From Nocardioides sp. zg-1228 (lineage in GTDB: Bacteria > Actinomycetota > Actinomycetes > Propionibacteriales > Nocardioidaceae), in NCBI RefSeq assembly GCF_017086465.1, contig NZ_CP070961.1, positions 558,001 to 622,000 of the forward strand: DNA of 64,000 nt. The letters run 5' to 3'. A program made the translations under genes and the position numbers. How positions within the stretch are numbered: position 1 is the first letter of the stretch; each line of letters begins with the position of its first letter. Below, piece after piece: positions 45,245 through 54,115 of this stretch. The notes beneath the pieces are model-generated. The model saw only the letters and a program-made list of their open reading frames with translations. It was not told the DNA's origin and did not search any database.

Positions 45245-47236
45245 GTGAACCTGTTGTCCCACTCGGTCCTCGCCGCAGGGCTGCCGATGGCCGAGGGCGC
45301 CAGCGCGCCGATCGTCGCGCCCGACACCGGTGCCGGTGGCGTCTTCGACCTGCTGTGGCTGGTCATCGCGCTGCCGCTGCTCGGCGCGGTCCTGCTGCTC
45401 GGCGTCGCGCCGTTCCTGCCCGCCTCGCTCAAGGCGGCCGTCGACAAGCACGGCCACCTCCTCGGCACCGCGACGACCGCGCTGTCGTTCGTGGTCAGCC
45501 TCGTGCTCTTCATCGCGCTGCTCGGGCGCGAGGACGACGCCCGCCAGATGGGCCAGCACCTCTGGACGTGGTTCGAGACCGGCTCGCTGACGGTCGGCAT
45601 GGACCTGCTCTACGACCCGCTGTCCGCGCTGTTCCTGCTGCTCATCACCGGCGTCGGCTCGCTGATCCACGTCTACGCCATCGGCTACATGGAGCACGAC
45701 CCGCGCCGCCGCCGCTTCTTCGGCTACCTCAACCTGTTCGTCGCCGCGATGCTCACGCTGGTCCTCTCGGCCAACTTCGTGGGCCTGTTCCTGGGCTGGG
45801 AGGGCGTCGGCCTGGCGTCCTACCTGCTCATCGGCTTCTGGCAGCACAAGCCGTCGGCGGCGGCCGCGGCCAAGAAGGCCTTCGTCATCAACCGCGTGGG
45901 CGACATCGGGCTGTCGCTGGCGATCGCGCTGATGTTCGCCACCTTCGGCACCACCGACTTCGGCGCCGTCAGCGAGCTGGCCGGCGAGGCCGGCCAGGGC
46001 ACGCTCAACGCCCTGGGCCTGCTGCTCCTGCTCGCCGCGTGCGGCAAGTCCGCCCAGGTGCCGCTGCAGGCGTGGCTGCTCGACGCGATGGAGGGCCCGA
46101 CCCCGGTCTCGGCCCTGATCCACGCCGCGACCATGGTCACCGCCGGCGTCTACCTCGTGGTGCGGTCCAACTTCATCTACGACCTCACGCCCGTCGCCCA
46201 GACCGCTGTGGTCATCGTCGCCACCGTCACGCTCCTGTGGGGCGCGATCCTCGGCTGCGCCAAGGACGACATCAAGAAGGCGCTCGCCGGCTCCACGATG
46301 AGCCAGATCGGCTACATGATGCTCGCCGCAGGCCTCGGCCCGGTGGGCTACCCGTTCGCGATCTTCCACCTGCTCACGCACGGGTTCTTCAAGGCCAACA
46401 TGTTCCTCGGCGCGGGCTCGGTCATGCACGGCATGAACGACGACGTCGACATGCGCCACTACGGCGCGCTCAACAAGGCGATGCCGATCACCTTCGTGAC
46501 CTTTGCGATGGGCTACCTCGCGATCATCGGGTTCCCCGGCTTCTCCGGCTTCTGGTCCAAGGACAAGATCATCGAGTCGGCCCTGGCCGACAACCTGCTG
46601 ATCGGTCTCCTGGCGCTGCTCGGCGCCGGCATCACCGCCTTCTACATGACGCGCCTGATGCTGATGACCTTCTTCACCAGCAAGCGCTGGGCGCCCGACG
46701 TGCACCCGCACGAGTCGCCCAAGGTGATGACGGTGCCGCTCATCGTGCTGGCCGCGCTCTCGGTCCTCGGCGGCGTCCTGCTGCTCGGCGACTGGATCGT
46801 CACGTGGCTCGAGCCCGTCACCGGGCACGCCGAGCACCACGAGCCCCCGCTGCCGGCCATCGTGATCACGCTGATCATCACCGCCGTCGTCGCGCTGGGC
46901 GTGGCCGCGGCCTGGTTCCTGGTGGGCAAGCGGGAGGTCCCGCGCGAGGCGCCGCGGGACGTGTCGTTCGCGACGCGGGCGGCCCGGGCCGACCTCTACG
47001 GCGACGCCATCAACGACGCCGTCGTCGTGCGTCCCGCTGCCGAGCTCGTCGGCGGCCTGACGACGTTCGACCGGGTCGGCGTCGACGGGGTCATCGAGGG
47101 CGGCTCGGCGGCAGTCGGCGGCCTGTCCAGGACGCTGCGCCGCGTCCAGAACGGGTTCGTCCGCTCCTACGCCCTCTCGGTCCTCGGCGGTGCGCTCCTC
47201 CTCGTCCTCGCCCTCCTGGTGGTGAACCTCGGATGA
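45245..47236 (+). CDS. nuoL: NADH-quinone oxidoreductase subunit L
   Basis: A 663-residue antiporter-like proton-pumping subunit with about sixteen helices. [20 protein letters not shown] and [15 protein letters not shown] carry the conserved Glu. The [13 protein letters not shown] block, the [20 protein letters not shown] segment and the lysine-bearing helices are typical. The C terminus includes the lateral helix. The stop overlaps a mini-ORF (ATGA), not nuoM directly. Confidence 0.96.
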   Translation: MNLLSHSVLAAGLPMAEGASAPIVAPDTGAGGVFDLLWLVIALPLLGAVLLLGVAPFLPASLKAAVDKHGHLLGTATTALSFVVSLVLFIALLGREDDARQMGQHLWTWFETGSLTVGMDLLYDPLSALFLLLITGVGSLIHVYAIGYMEHDPRRRRFFGYLNLFVAAMLTLVLSANFVGLFLGWEGVGLASYLLIGFWQHKPSAAAAAKKAFVINRVGDIGLSLAIALMFATFGTTDFGAVSELAGEAGQGTLNALGLLLLLAACGKSAQVPLQAWLLDAMEGPTPVSALIHAATMVTAGVYLVVRSNFIYDLTPVAQTAVVIVATVTLLWGAILGCAKDDIKKALAGSTMSQIGYMMLAAGLGPVGYPFAIFHLLTHGFFKANMFLGAGSVMHGMNDDVDMRHYGALNKAMPITFVTFAMGYLAIIGFPGFSGFWSKDKIIESALADNLLIGLLALLGAGITAFYMTRLMLMTFFTSKRWAPDVHPHESPKVMTVPLIVLAALSVLGGVLLLGDWIVTWLEPVTGHAEHHEPPLPAIVITLIITAVVALGVAAAWFLVGKREVPREAPRDVSFATRAARADLYGDAINDAVVVRPAAELVGGLTTFDRVGVDGVIEGGSAAVGGLSRTLRRVQNGFVRSYALSVLGGALLLVLALLVVNLG

Positions 47237-47307
47237 GCACCCTCCAGAGCCCTCCGCCCTCCCCGCTCAGCTCCTCCGTCGAACACCCCTGCGAGGACCC
47301 CGCATGA
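47233..47307 (+). CDS. 24-residue mini-ORF coupling nuoL to nuoM
   Basis: An ATG overlapping the nuoL stop opens 24 codons (starting [15 protein letters not shown], ending EHPCEDPA) that end in an ATGA overlap with nuoM. The step from this ATG to nuoM ATG is 71 bases, the same as in the nuoI-nuoJ array. The 3' end GCGAGGACCCCGCATGA is identical to the one before hemC and supplies GAGGA as ribosome binding site. The element is diverged in its 5' half. Confidence 0.5.
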   Translation: MSTLQSPPPSPLSSSVEHPCEDPA

Positions 47308-48791
47308 CTCTCACGATCCTGATCCTGCTGCCGCTGGTCGGCGCGCTCGTCACGGCCCTGGTGCCGCACGCGGTCGCCCGGCTGGTCGGCCTCGGCTTCG
47401 CCGCCGCGACCCTGGTCGCCGCGGTCGTCGCCGCGACGCAGTACGACGTGGACGGCGGCATGCAGCTCACCGAGACCCACACGTGGATCGAGTCGCTGGG
47501 CGTCCACTACGCGCTCGGCCTCGACGGCCTCGGCCTGCTGATGGTCCTGCTCACGGTCGCGCTCGTGCCGATCGTGATGCTGGCCGGCTGGAACGAGTCG
47601 GACGCGGCGGGCAACAGCGGGGCGAAGGCCTTCTTCGCCTGGACCCTCGGCCTCGAGGCCATGTCGCTGGCCGTCTTCACCGCCACCGACGTGCTGCTGT
47701 TCTACGTCGTGTTCGAGGCGACGCTGATCCCGGCCTACTTCCTGATCGGCGGCTTCGGCCGGGCCGGCCGCGGACGCGCCGCGACCAAGTTCCTGATCTA
47801 CCAGCTCGCCGGCGGGCTCATCATGCTCGCCTCGGTGATCGGGCTCTACGTCGTCTCGGCCGACGCCGGCAACCCGAGCTTCCTGATCAGCGACCTGGCC
47901 GCCCTCGACATCGACGAGACCACGCAGCGCTGGCTGTTCGTCGGCTTCTTCATCGCCTTCGCGATCAAGGCGCCGATGTTCCCGGTGCACACCTGGCTCG
48001 CCGACACCACTGAGAAGGCCACCACCGGCACCTCCGTGCTGCTGGTCTGCATCCTCGACAAGATCGGCACCTTCGGGATGCTGCGGTTCTGCCTGGGGCT
48101 GCTGCCCGAGGCCTCGCAGTGGGCCACCCCGGCGGTCGTCGTGCTGGCGCTGATCTCGATCATCTACGGCGCCCTCGTCGCCATCGGCCAGGACGACGTC
48201 CTGCGCCTGATCGGCCTCACGTCGCTGTCGCACTTCGGCTTCATCGTGCTGGGCATCTTCGTCTTCAGCCCGACCGGCGGGTCCGGCGCGATCCTCTACA
48301 TGGTCAACCACGGCATCGCGACGGCGCTGATGTTCCTCGCCGCCGGGCTCCTGATCCGGCGCACGGGCACCGCGTCGATCCGCGAGATGGGCGGGGTCGA
48401 GAAGGCCGCACCGGTGCTGGCCGGCTTCTTCCTCGTCGGCGGCCTCGCCGCGGCGGGCCTCCCCGGCCTGTCGCCGTTCGTCTCCGAGATGCTCGTCATC
48501 ATCGCCGCGTTCGACTACCACTGGGTGGTCGGTGCGGTCGCGGTGCTCGCGATCGTCCTGGCCGCGTTCTACGCGCTCTGGATGTACCAGCGCACGATGA
48601 CCGGCCCCGGCCGCGTCGACACGGCCCCCGTGGCCGACCTCGACCGGCGTGAGACCGGCATCCTCGCCCCGCTGCTGCTCGCACTCGTGCTGTTCGGCTT
48701 CTACCCGATGCCGCTGCTCGACGTCATCAACCCGTTCGTCAACGACTCGCTCGCGAGCGTGGGCATCGGCCAGGAGGGTGGTCCCCAGTGA
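47304..48791 (+). CDS. nuoM: NADH-quinone oxidoreductase subunit M
   Basis: A 495-residue antiporter-like proton-pumping subunit with about fourteen helices. VVFEATLIPAYFLIGGFG carries the conserved Glu, and KAPMFPVHTWLADTTEKATTG carries conserved Lys and His residues. The ATG at 47304 uses the ribosome binding site of the upstream mini-ORF. The stop overlaps nuoN (GTGA). Confidence 0.96.
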   Translation: MTLTILILLPLVGALVTALVPHAVARLVGLGFAAATLVAAVVAATQYDVDGGMQLTETHTWIESLGVHYALGLDGLGLLMVLLTVALVPIVMLAGWNESDAAGNSGAKAFFAWTLGLEAMSLAVFTATDVLLFYVVFEATLIPAYFLIGGFGRAGRGRAATKFLIYQLAGGLIMLASVIGLYVVSADAGNPSFLISDLAALDIDETTQRWLFVGFFIAFAIKAPMFPVHTWLADTTEKATTGTSVLLVCILDKIGTFGMLRFCLGLLPEASQWATPAVVVLALISIIYGALVAIGQDDVLRLIGLTSLSHFGFIVLGIFVFSPTGGSGAILYMVNHGIATALMFLAAGLLIRRTGTASIREMGGVEKAAPVLAGFFLVGGLAAAGLPGLSPFVSEMLVIIAAFDYHWVVGAVAVLAIVLAAFYALWMYQRTMTGPGRVDTAPVADLDRRETGILAPLLLALVLFGFYPMPLLDVINPFVNDSLASVGIGQEGGPQ

Positions 48792-50380
48792 CCGAGTTCG
48801 TGAAGCCCATCGTCGACTACTTCGAGCTCTGGCCGCTGCTGGTCGTCTTCGGTGTGGCCTGCCTCGGCGTGGTCGTCGAGGCGTTCCTGCCGCGCGGGAT
48901 CCGCTATCCCGCGCAGGTCGTGCTGGCCCTCGGCGGTCTCGTGCTCGCCCTGGTGGGCGTCGTGCTCGTCGCCCAGGACGTCCCGACCTACGACGGCGAC
49001 GCGGCGCGCGGCGTGCTCGCCATGGGCGGCACCATCGCGGTCGACGGGCCGAGCCTCTTCATCTGGGGCCTGGTCCTCGCGCTGGCGATCGCGGGCGTGC
49101 TGCTCTTCGCCGAGCGGCACCTCGACGGCGGGGTGTCGGCGTTCGCCGGCCAGGCCGCCGCGGTGCCGGGCACCGACGCCGAGACGGCCTCGATCGCGGC
49201 CAACCGCGAGCACACCGAGGTCTACCCGCTGATGATGTTCGCGGTCTTCGGCATGATGCTGTTCCCCGCGGCCAACGACCTGCTGACGATGTTCGTCGGC
49301 CTCGAGGTCCTCTCGCTGCCGCTCTACCTGCTGAGCGGACTGGCGCGCAGGCGTCGCCTGCTCAGCCAGGAGGCCGCGCTCAAGTACTTCCTGCTCGGCG
49401 CCTTCTCCTCCGGCTTCTTCCTCTACGGCGCCGCGCTGCTCTACGGCTTCGCCGGCTCGCTCGACTTCGCCGCCATCAACGAGGCCGTCCGCAACGACGT
49501 GGGCAACCAGAGCCTGCTGCTGATCGGCACCGGCCTGCTCGCCGTGGGTCTGCTGTTCAAGGTCGGCGCCGTGCCCTTCCAGGCGTGGACGCCCGACGTC
49601 TACCAGGGCGCGCCCACCCCGGTCACCGCGTTCATGGCGGCCGGCACCAAGGTCGCGGCGTTCGGCGCGCTCATGCGGCTCTTCTACGTCGCCCTCGGCG
49701 CCGACCGCTGGTCGTGGCAGCCGATGCTGTGGGTCATCGCCATCCTCTCGATGTTCGTCGGCGCGGCGCTGGCCATCACGCAGAGCGACATCAAGCGCCT
49801 GCTGGCCTACTCCTCGATCGCGCACACCGGCTTCATCCTCACCGGCGTGGTGGGCCTGCAGGCCGCCGACCAGCTGGCCCCGGGCGAGATCACCTCGCTC
49901 CAGGCCGTGCTGTTCTACCTCGCGACCTACGGCTTCGCCACGATCGGTGCGTTCGCGGTCGTGAGCCTGGTCCGCGACGGTGGCGGCGAGACCACCGCGA
50001 TCGACCGCTGGGCGGGCCTGGGCAAGGAGTCCCCGGTCGTCGCCGCGGTGTTCGCCTTCTTCCTGCTGGCGATGGCGGGCATCCCGCTCACCTCCGGCTT
50101 CGTGGGCAAGCTGGCGGTCTTCTCCGCGGCGCTCGCCGCGGGCGCGTGGCCGGTGGTCATCGCGGCCGTGATCGCGAGCATCATCGCCGCGTTCCTCTAC
50201 GTCCGGGTCATCAAGGTCATGTACTTCGACGAGCCCGTCGGCGACGGTCCGAGCGTGGCCTACCCGTCGGTGCTCACCGCGGCGACCATCGCCGTCGGAG
50301 CCGCGGTGACCCTCGTCCTCGGCGTGGTGCCGGGGCCGGTGCTCGACCTGGCGGCGGTTGCGGGAGAATTCATCAGGTGA
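48788..50380 (+). CDS. nuoN: NADH-quinone oxidoreductase subunit N
   Basis: A 530-residue antiporter-like proton-pumping subunit. MFVGLEVLSLPLYLLSGLAR includes the conserved Glu, QEAALKYFLLGAFSSGFFLYG follows, and KVGAVPFQAWTPDVYQGAPT and KRLLAYSSIAHTGFIL are typical. This is the last nuo gene; its stop overlaps the start of the polyprenyl synthase gene (GTGA), so quinone tail synthesis is coupled to complex I expression. Confidence 0.96.
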   Translation: MTEFVKPIVDYFELWPLLVVFGVACLGVVVEAFLPRGIRYPAQVVLALGGLVLALVGVVLVAQDVPTYDGDAARGVLAMGGTIAVDGPSLFIWGLVLALAIAGVLLFAERHLDGGVSAFAGQAAAVPGTDAETASIAANREHTEVYPLMMFAVFGMMLFPAANDLLTMFVGLEVLSLPLYLLSGLARRRRLLSQEAALKYFLLGAFSSGFFLYGAALLYGFAGSLDFAAINEAVRNDVGNQSLLLIGTGLLAVGLLFKVGAVPFQAWTPDVYQGAPTPVTAFMAAGTKVAAFGALMRLFYVALGADRWSWQPMLWVIAILSMFVGAALAITQSDIKRLLAYSSIAHTGFILTGVVGLQAADQLAPGEITSLQAVLFYLATYGFATIGAFAVVSLVRDGGGETTAIDRWAGLGKESPVVAAVFAFFLLAMAGIPLTSGFVGKLAVFSAALAAGAWPVVIAAVIASIIAAFLYVRVIKVMYFDEPVGDGPSVAYPSVLTAATIAVGAAVTLVLGVVPGPVLDLAAVAGEFIR

Positions 50381-51375
50381 CCGACTCGCCCCTCGCCATG
50401 CCCGTCGTCGACGCCGCCCTCGAACAGCGGCTGGTCGAGCGGATGACGCGCATCGAGGGCATGCTCGCCGACCACTGCCGCGGGCGTGCCCGGTTCGTCT
50501 CGGAGGCGGCGGCGCACCTGATGATGGCCGGCGGCAAGCGCTTCCGTCCGCTCCTGGTGCTGCTGGCCGCCGAGGCCGGCCCCGACCCGGATGCCGAGGC
50601 CGTCTACACCGCCGCGTGCGTGGTCGAGCTGACCCACGTCGCCTCGCTCTACCACGACGACGTGATGGACGAGGCGGCGCTGCGCCGCGGGGCGCACACC
50701 GCCAACGCGCGCTGGGACAACAACGTGGCGATCCTCACCGGCGACTTCCTCTTCGGCCGCTCCTCCGAGCTCACCGCGGCGCTCGGGCCGGAGGCCGTGC
50801 TGATCCAGGCGCGCACGTTCACGCGCCTCGTCGAGGGCCAGATCATGGAGACCGTGCCGCCGGGTCCGGGGGAGGACCCGCTCGCGCACTACCTCGACGT
50901 CGTGGCCGGCAAGACCGGCTCCCTCATCGCCACGTCGGCGCGCTACGGCGCGATGTTCAGCGGTGCGCGTCCCGAGGTCGTGGAGGCGCTCAGCTCCTAC
51001 GGTGAGATCGTCGGCTCGGCGTTCCAGCTCACCGACGACATCCTCGACATCGCCTCGGAGTCCGACACGTCGGGCAAGACGCCGGGCACCGACCTGCGCG
51101 AGGGCGTGCCGACCCTGCCGGTGCTGATGGCGCAGGCCTCGACCGACCCGGCCGACGCCCGCCTGCTCAGCCTGCTCGGCCGCCCGCTCACCGACGACGC
51201 CGAGCACGCCGAGGCCCTCGAGCTGATGCGCCGCCACCCGGCCATGCAGCAGGCGCGCGACCACGTGCTCAGCGAGGCCGCCCGCGCGAAGAAGCTCCTC
51301 GAGGCCCTCGACCCCGGCCCGGTCCGGACCGCCCTGGAGTCCTTCGCCGACATCGTCGCCACGCGGACGTCCTGA
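50377..51375 (+). CDS. Polyprenyl diphosphate synthase (menaquinone side chain)
   Basis: A 332-residue trans-isoprenyl diphosphate synthase. GGKRFRP, the first aspartate motif DDVMD (94-98) and the second QLTDDILD bind the diphosphates through magnesium. The residue pattern before the first motif (HVASLYHDD) lacks bulky tyrosine/phenylalanine pairs right at the usual stop positions, so a long chain product is likely. It probably supplies MenA with the menaquinone tail; product length cannot be read. The GTG at 50377 overlaps the nuoN stop, with GGGAG upstream. Confidence 0.9.
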   Translation: MTDSPLAMPVVDAALEQRLVERMTRIEGMLADHCRGRARFVSEAAAHLMMAGGKRFRPLLVLLAAEAGPDPDAEAVYTAACVVELTHVASLYHDDVMDEAALRRGAHTANARWDNNVAILTGDFLFGRSSELTAALGPEAVLIQARTFTRLVEGQIMETVPPGPGEDPLAHYLDVVAGKTGSLIATSARYGAMFSGARPEVVEALSSYGEIVGSAFQLTDDILDIASESDTSGKTPGTDLREGVPTLPVLMAQASTDPADARLLSLLGRPLTDDAEHAEALELMRRHPAMQQARDHVLSEAARAKKLLEALDPGPVRTALESFADIVATRTS

Positions 51376-51392
51376 CCCACGCTCCTCCGACG

Positions 51393-52106
51393 TCACGTCC
51401 GCGCGAGGGCGGCGCGGATCAGCGAGGCGTTGTCGGGCGCTCGCGCGCCGTCGGGGAGCGTCAGGGTGTCCTCGAGCCCGATCCGGGTGGCGAGCCCGAG
51501 GCGGCGTGCGTGCACCAGCACCGGCCACGCGCTGCGGTCCTCACCGTGCAGCAGGACGGGGACGGCGTTCGCGGCGTCGTCGAGGATGGCGAGCATGCGG
51601 TCGGCCAGGTGGAGGCACCGTGCCGCGTCGGGCTCGTCGGGGAGCTCGAGCAGCACGCGCACGCACCGGTCCCGCGATGGCCACGCCAGCCAGGCCTGCA
51701 GGGCGGCCTCGGTCCACAGCCCCGCCTCGACGCCGACGCCTCGCCCCAGGAGGGCGTCGGCGACCTGCTCGGCGCCGTCCTCGTGCCAGTTGACGGAGGC
51801 GAAGTCGGGGAGCACCGTCCACGAGCCGATCGCGGCGAGGCGGTCCTCGACCCCCGGTGCGGCCCAGGCCCCGGTGGTGATGCCGACCGGCGTGCCGGGT
51901 GACGCTGCGCGGATCGCCTCGAGCGTCTGGGCGACCGCGTCGGCGCGGAACGTGTCGCGACCGGACGCGTCCTTCTGGTGCACGTGCACCATCTCGGCAC
52001 CGGCTCCGGTCACGGCGACCACGTCGTCCGCGAGCTGGGCGGGAGTCACCGGGAGGGCGGGGTGCTCGGTGGGCATCCGGGGACCGTTGAGGCAGGCCTT
52101 CAGCAT
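51393..52106 (-). CDS. BKACE-type (DUF849) beta-keto acid cleavage enzyme family protein
   Basis: A 237-residue TIM-barrel protein. The start MLKACLNGPR, the MVHVHQKDASG block with two zinc-binding His, and GLEDTLTLPDG near the end are the DUF849/BKACE signatures. These enzymes condense a beta-keto acid with acetyl-CoA and split it. The protein is shorter than the usual 270-310 residues, so it belongs to a compact subgroup. Substrate unknown. The ATG at 52106 has a TAGCCT box 6 bases upstream. It is convergent with the polyprenyl synthase gene. Confidence 0.8.
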   Translation of the reverse strand: MLKACLNGPRMPTEHPALPVTPAQLADDVVAVTGAGAEMVHVHQKDASGRDTFRADAVAQTLEAIRAASPGTPVGITTGAWAAPGVEDRLAAIGSWTVLPDFASVNWHEDGAEQVADALLGRGVGVEAGLWTEAALQAWLAWPSRDRCVRVLLELPDEPDAARCLHLADRMLAILDDAANAVPVLLHGEDRSAWPVLVHARRLGLATRIGLEDTLTLPDGARAPDNASLIRAALART

Positions 52107-52112
52107 GTCGGC

Positions 52113-52118
52113 AGGCTA
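52113..52118 (-). promoter_or_regulatory. -10 box TAGCCT for the BKACE-like gene
   Basis: Minus-strand TAGCCT ends 6 bases before ATG 52106, leaderless spacing. Confidence 0.5.
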
Positions 52119-52185
52119 GCGAGGTCAGCCGACGTCGAGCCACGCCCTGCGACGGTCCTGGTCGCTGGTGCGGCGGCGTCCAGGG

Positions 52186-52323
52186 TCAGCCGCCGCCGGC
52201 GCCTCCGTCTCCTCCGCCCGCGACCTGGCTGCCGGTCCTGGTGGCCTTCACGGGACCGCGGCGGGCGTTCTCGACCACCAGAGCGATGAGTACGACGAGG
52301 AGGACCACGACGAGGTAGGTCAT
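52186..52323 (-). CDS. Possible small membrane peptide
   Basis: A 45-residue ORF: MTYLVVVLLVVLIALVVENA is one membrane helix, then a basic stretch and a Gly-rich tail. The hydrophobic start is protein-like, but no good ribosome binding site or -10 box is seen and the tail is low-complexity. It is a plausible but weak call in an otherwise gene-poor stretch. Confidence 0.35.
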   Translation of the reverse strand: MTYLVVVLLVVLIALVVENARRGPVKATRTGSQVAGGGDGGAGGG

Positions 52324-52494
52324 CTCGCGCGCCGCCTCGGCCGCGGCCGGTCGTGCCGCGTCAGCATCACTGGCATGGGTCCCCCAAGGTGTGGAGACCG
52401 CAGTCTGCCACCACTGCGACGTCAGCACGAGGGTGCAGGCGCGCGCAGCGGATCGTTGCCGCGGGCGCCCGCCCGCGCTGGCTGTCGGCGCCGT

Positions 52495-52590
52495 CGCTGG
52501 GTCATCAAGGTATGCAGACGAACCGGCACTTCCCATGGCGAGCTGACCATGGGAAGTGCGGGTTCGACGACATACCTTGATGAAGCAGCG
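52495..52590. repeat. 96-bp imperfect inverted repeat
   Basis: Two arms of about 46 bases face each other with about 39 matches. Shared blocks are TCATCAAGGTATG, CGAACC and GCACTTCCCATGG; the centre is GCGAGCTGA or near it. The matching blocks are long and the differences are scattered, so the DNA or RNA could fold into one long hairpin. There is no transposase nearby. Confidence 0.75.
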
Positions 52591-52681
52591 TCGTGGTCGG
52601 CCGGGGGCCTGGGGTGCCGGGTGGGGGGCACCACGGGAACACACTCCCCGCGGTCACCCGAGCAGCCCCACTAGGACAGTC

Positions 52682-52727
52682 CCGTCCCCGCTGGGACACC
52701 CGGATCCGGGTGGTTGAGCGGGGACGG
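52682..52727. repeat. 46-bp nested hairpin
   Basis: Outer arms CCGTCCCCGCT and AGCGGGGACGG are perfect complements. Inside lies a perfect 16-bp palindrome CACCCGGATCCGGGTG (52697-52712). The two levels are separated by short unpaired bases. Confidence 0.7.
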
Positions 52728-53106
52728 AACCGCTTGAGCACGCCCGGGTCGGCCCGAACCCCGTGATGGGGGCGTCAAGGGGAACTCGGCTCGGGCCCGG
52801 CGTGGGGTTTGACCTGACAGCCACTCCCGGCCCGGGGAGCGCAGGCCTTCGTGGGCGGGTCCCTGCGGGCCACCCCGGTTTGCCGGATCCCCGCCGCTCG
52901 CCGGTTGCACGTGTCTCGGGCCATGGGCGTCCGACCCGGTCGAGGAGCAGTGGGAGTCCGAGGGTCGACGGAGGTGTACGCCGACCCGACCCAGGATGCC
53001 TTCAGCGACCAGACGTGGAGCTTCGCCTCCTGTGAACGACCCACCGCGGCGCTCGACGTCAGCTGCTGACGGCCTCGTGCCACGGTCCCGGTCAGGGACG
53101 GCTCGC

Positions 53107-54015
53107 TCACACGGCGCTGGCCTCCGCCGCCAAGCGCAGCTGCCGGCGATGGTGCTTGATCGCCTCGACGGTGAAGATCGCGAGCGCGACCCAGACCAGT
53201 CCGAAGCCGATCCAGCGGCTGGCGGGCATGTCCTCGCGGAAGACGAGGATGCCGAGGGCGAACTGGAGGGTGGGTGCGAGGTACTGGAGCAGCCCGAGCG
53301 ACACCATCGAGACCCGGTTGGCAGCTGCCCCGAAGAGCATGAGCGGGATGGCGGTGATCACGCCGGTGGTGGTGAAGAGGAGTGCGTGCCCGACGCCGTG
53401 ACCGCCGAAGGTGGACTGACCGGCCGCGACGAGCCAGGCGACGTACGCCGCCGCGAAGGGCGCGATGACCAGGGTCTCCAGCGTGATGCTCTCCACCGCG
53501 CCGGCGCCCGCCTGCTTCTTGAGCAGGCCGTAGGTGCCGAAGGAGAACGCGAGCAGCAGCGCCACCCACGGCGGCTCGCCGTAGTCGACGGTGAGCACGA
53601 CGACGGCGAGGAGGGCGATCGCCATGGCGATCCACTGCAGGCGCCGCAGGCGCTCGCCGAGGAGCAGCACGCCCATCAGCACGGTGACGAGCGGGTTGAT
53701 GAAGTAGCCGAGGGAGGTCTCGACCACGCGGTCGTTGTTGACGCCCCAGATGTAGGCGCCCCAGTTGACGGAGATGACGAGCGCCGCGCAGACGAGGAGG
53801 AGCAGCCGCTGCCGGTCGCGCAGCAGCGCCCGGAAGTGCCCGACGCGTCGCGCCAGCACCAGGATGACGAGCATCGTCAGCACCGACCAGACGATGCGGT
53901 GGGCCAGGATCTCGATGGCACCGGCCGGCTCCAGCAGGGTCCAGTAGAGCGGGAAGGTGCCCCAGAGCGTGTAGGCGAGCGCGCCGAAGACCACTCCGCG
54001 ACGGCTATCTGGCAC
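53107..54015 (-). CDS. rarD: EamA-family transporter RarD
   Basis: A 302-residue membrane protein with ten helices and the RarD layout of two EamA repeats. GALAYTLWGTFPLYWTLL opens the protein, NWGAYIWGVNNDRVVETSLGY is the RarD signature, and LLQYLAPTLQFALGILVF follows. RarD was named for chloramphenicol sensitivity, but its true substrate is uncertain. The GTG at 54015 has a TAGACT box 6 bases upstream. Confidence 0.9.
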   Translation of the reverse strand: MPDSRRGVVFGALAYTLWGTFPLYWTLLEPAGAIEILAHRIVWSVLTMLVILVLARRVGHFRALLRDRQRLLLLVCAALVISVNWGAYIWGVNNDRVVETSLGYFINPLVTVLMGVLLLGERLRRLQWIAMAIALLAVVVLTVDYGEPPWVALLLAFSFGTYGLLKKQAGAGAVESITLETLVIAPFAAAYVAWLVAAGQSTFGGHGVGHALLFTTTGVITAIPLMLFGAAANRVSMVSLGLLQYLAPTLQFALGILVFREDMPASRWIGFGLVWVALAIFTVEAIKHHRRQLRLAAEASAV

Positions 54016-54021
54016 TCACGG

Positions 54022-54027
54022 AGTCTA
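54022..54027 (-). promoter_or_regulatory. -10 box TAGACT for rarD
   Basis: Minus-strand TAGACT ends 6 bases before GTG 54015, leaderless spacing. Confidence 0.5.
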
Positions 54028-54115
54028 GGGCGGCCCCGTCACCTACGATGGGCGCGGTCGGGGTCCGGGGACTCCGACGCACCAGAGAAGTCACACCATC
54101 GAGGGGGAACTCACC

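Larger units (their letters stand above)
52324..53106. other. Gene-poor 0.78-kb stretch with inverted repeats
   Basis: No ORF here has protein-like character. The stretch holds a 96-bp inverted repeat (52495-52590) and a 46-bp nested hairpin (52682-52727), followed by about 370 bases without a recognisable gene. It was scanned by eye for RNase P RNA, tmRNA and group II intron domain V motifs and none was found. It may be a remnant of a mobile element or hold an unrecognised RNA. Confidence 0.5.

Noticed and set aside
52600..53106. RNase P RNA, tmRNA or a group II intron
   Set aside because: The conserved cores of these RNAs were not found by eye. A covariance-model search would be needed to exclude them fully.
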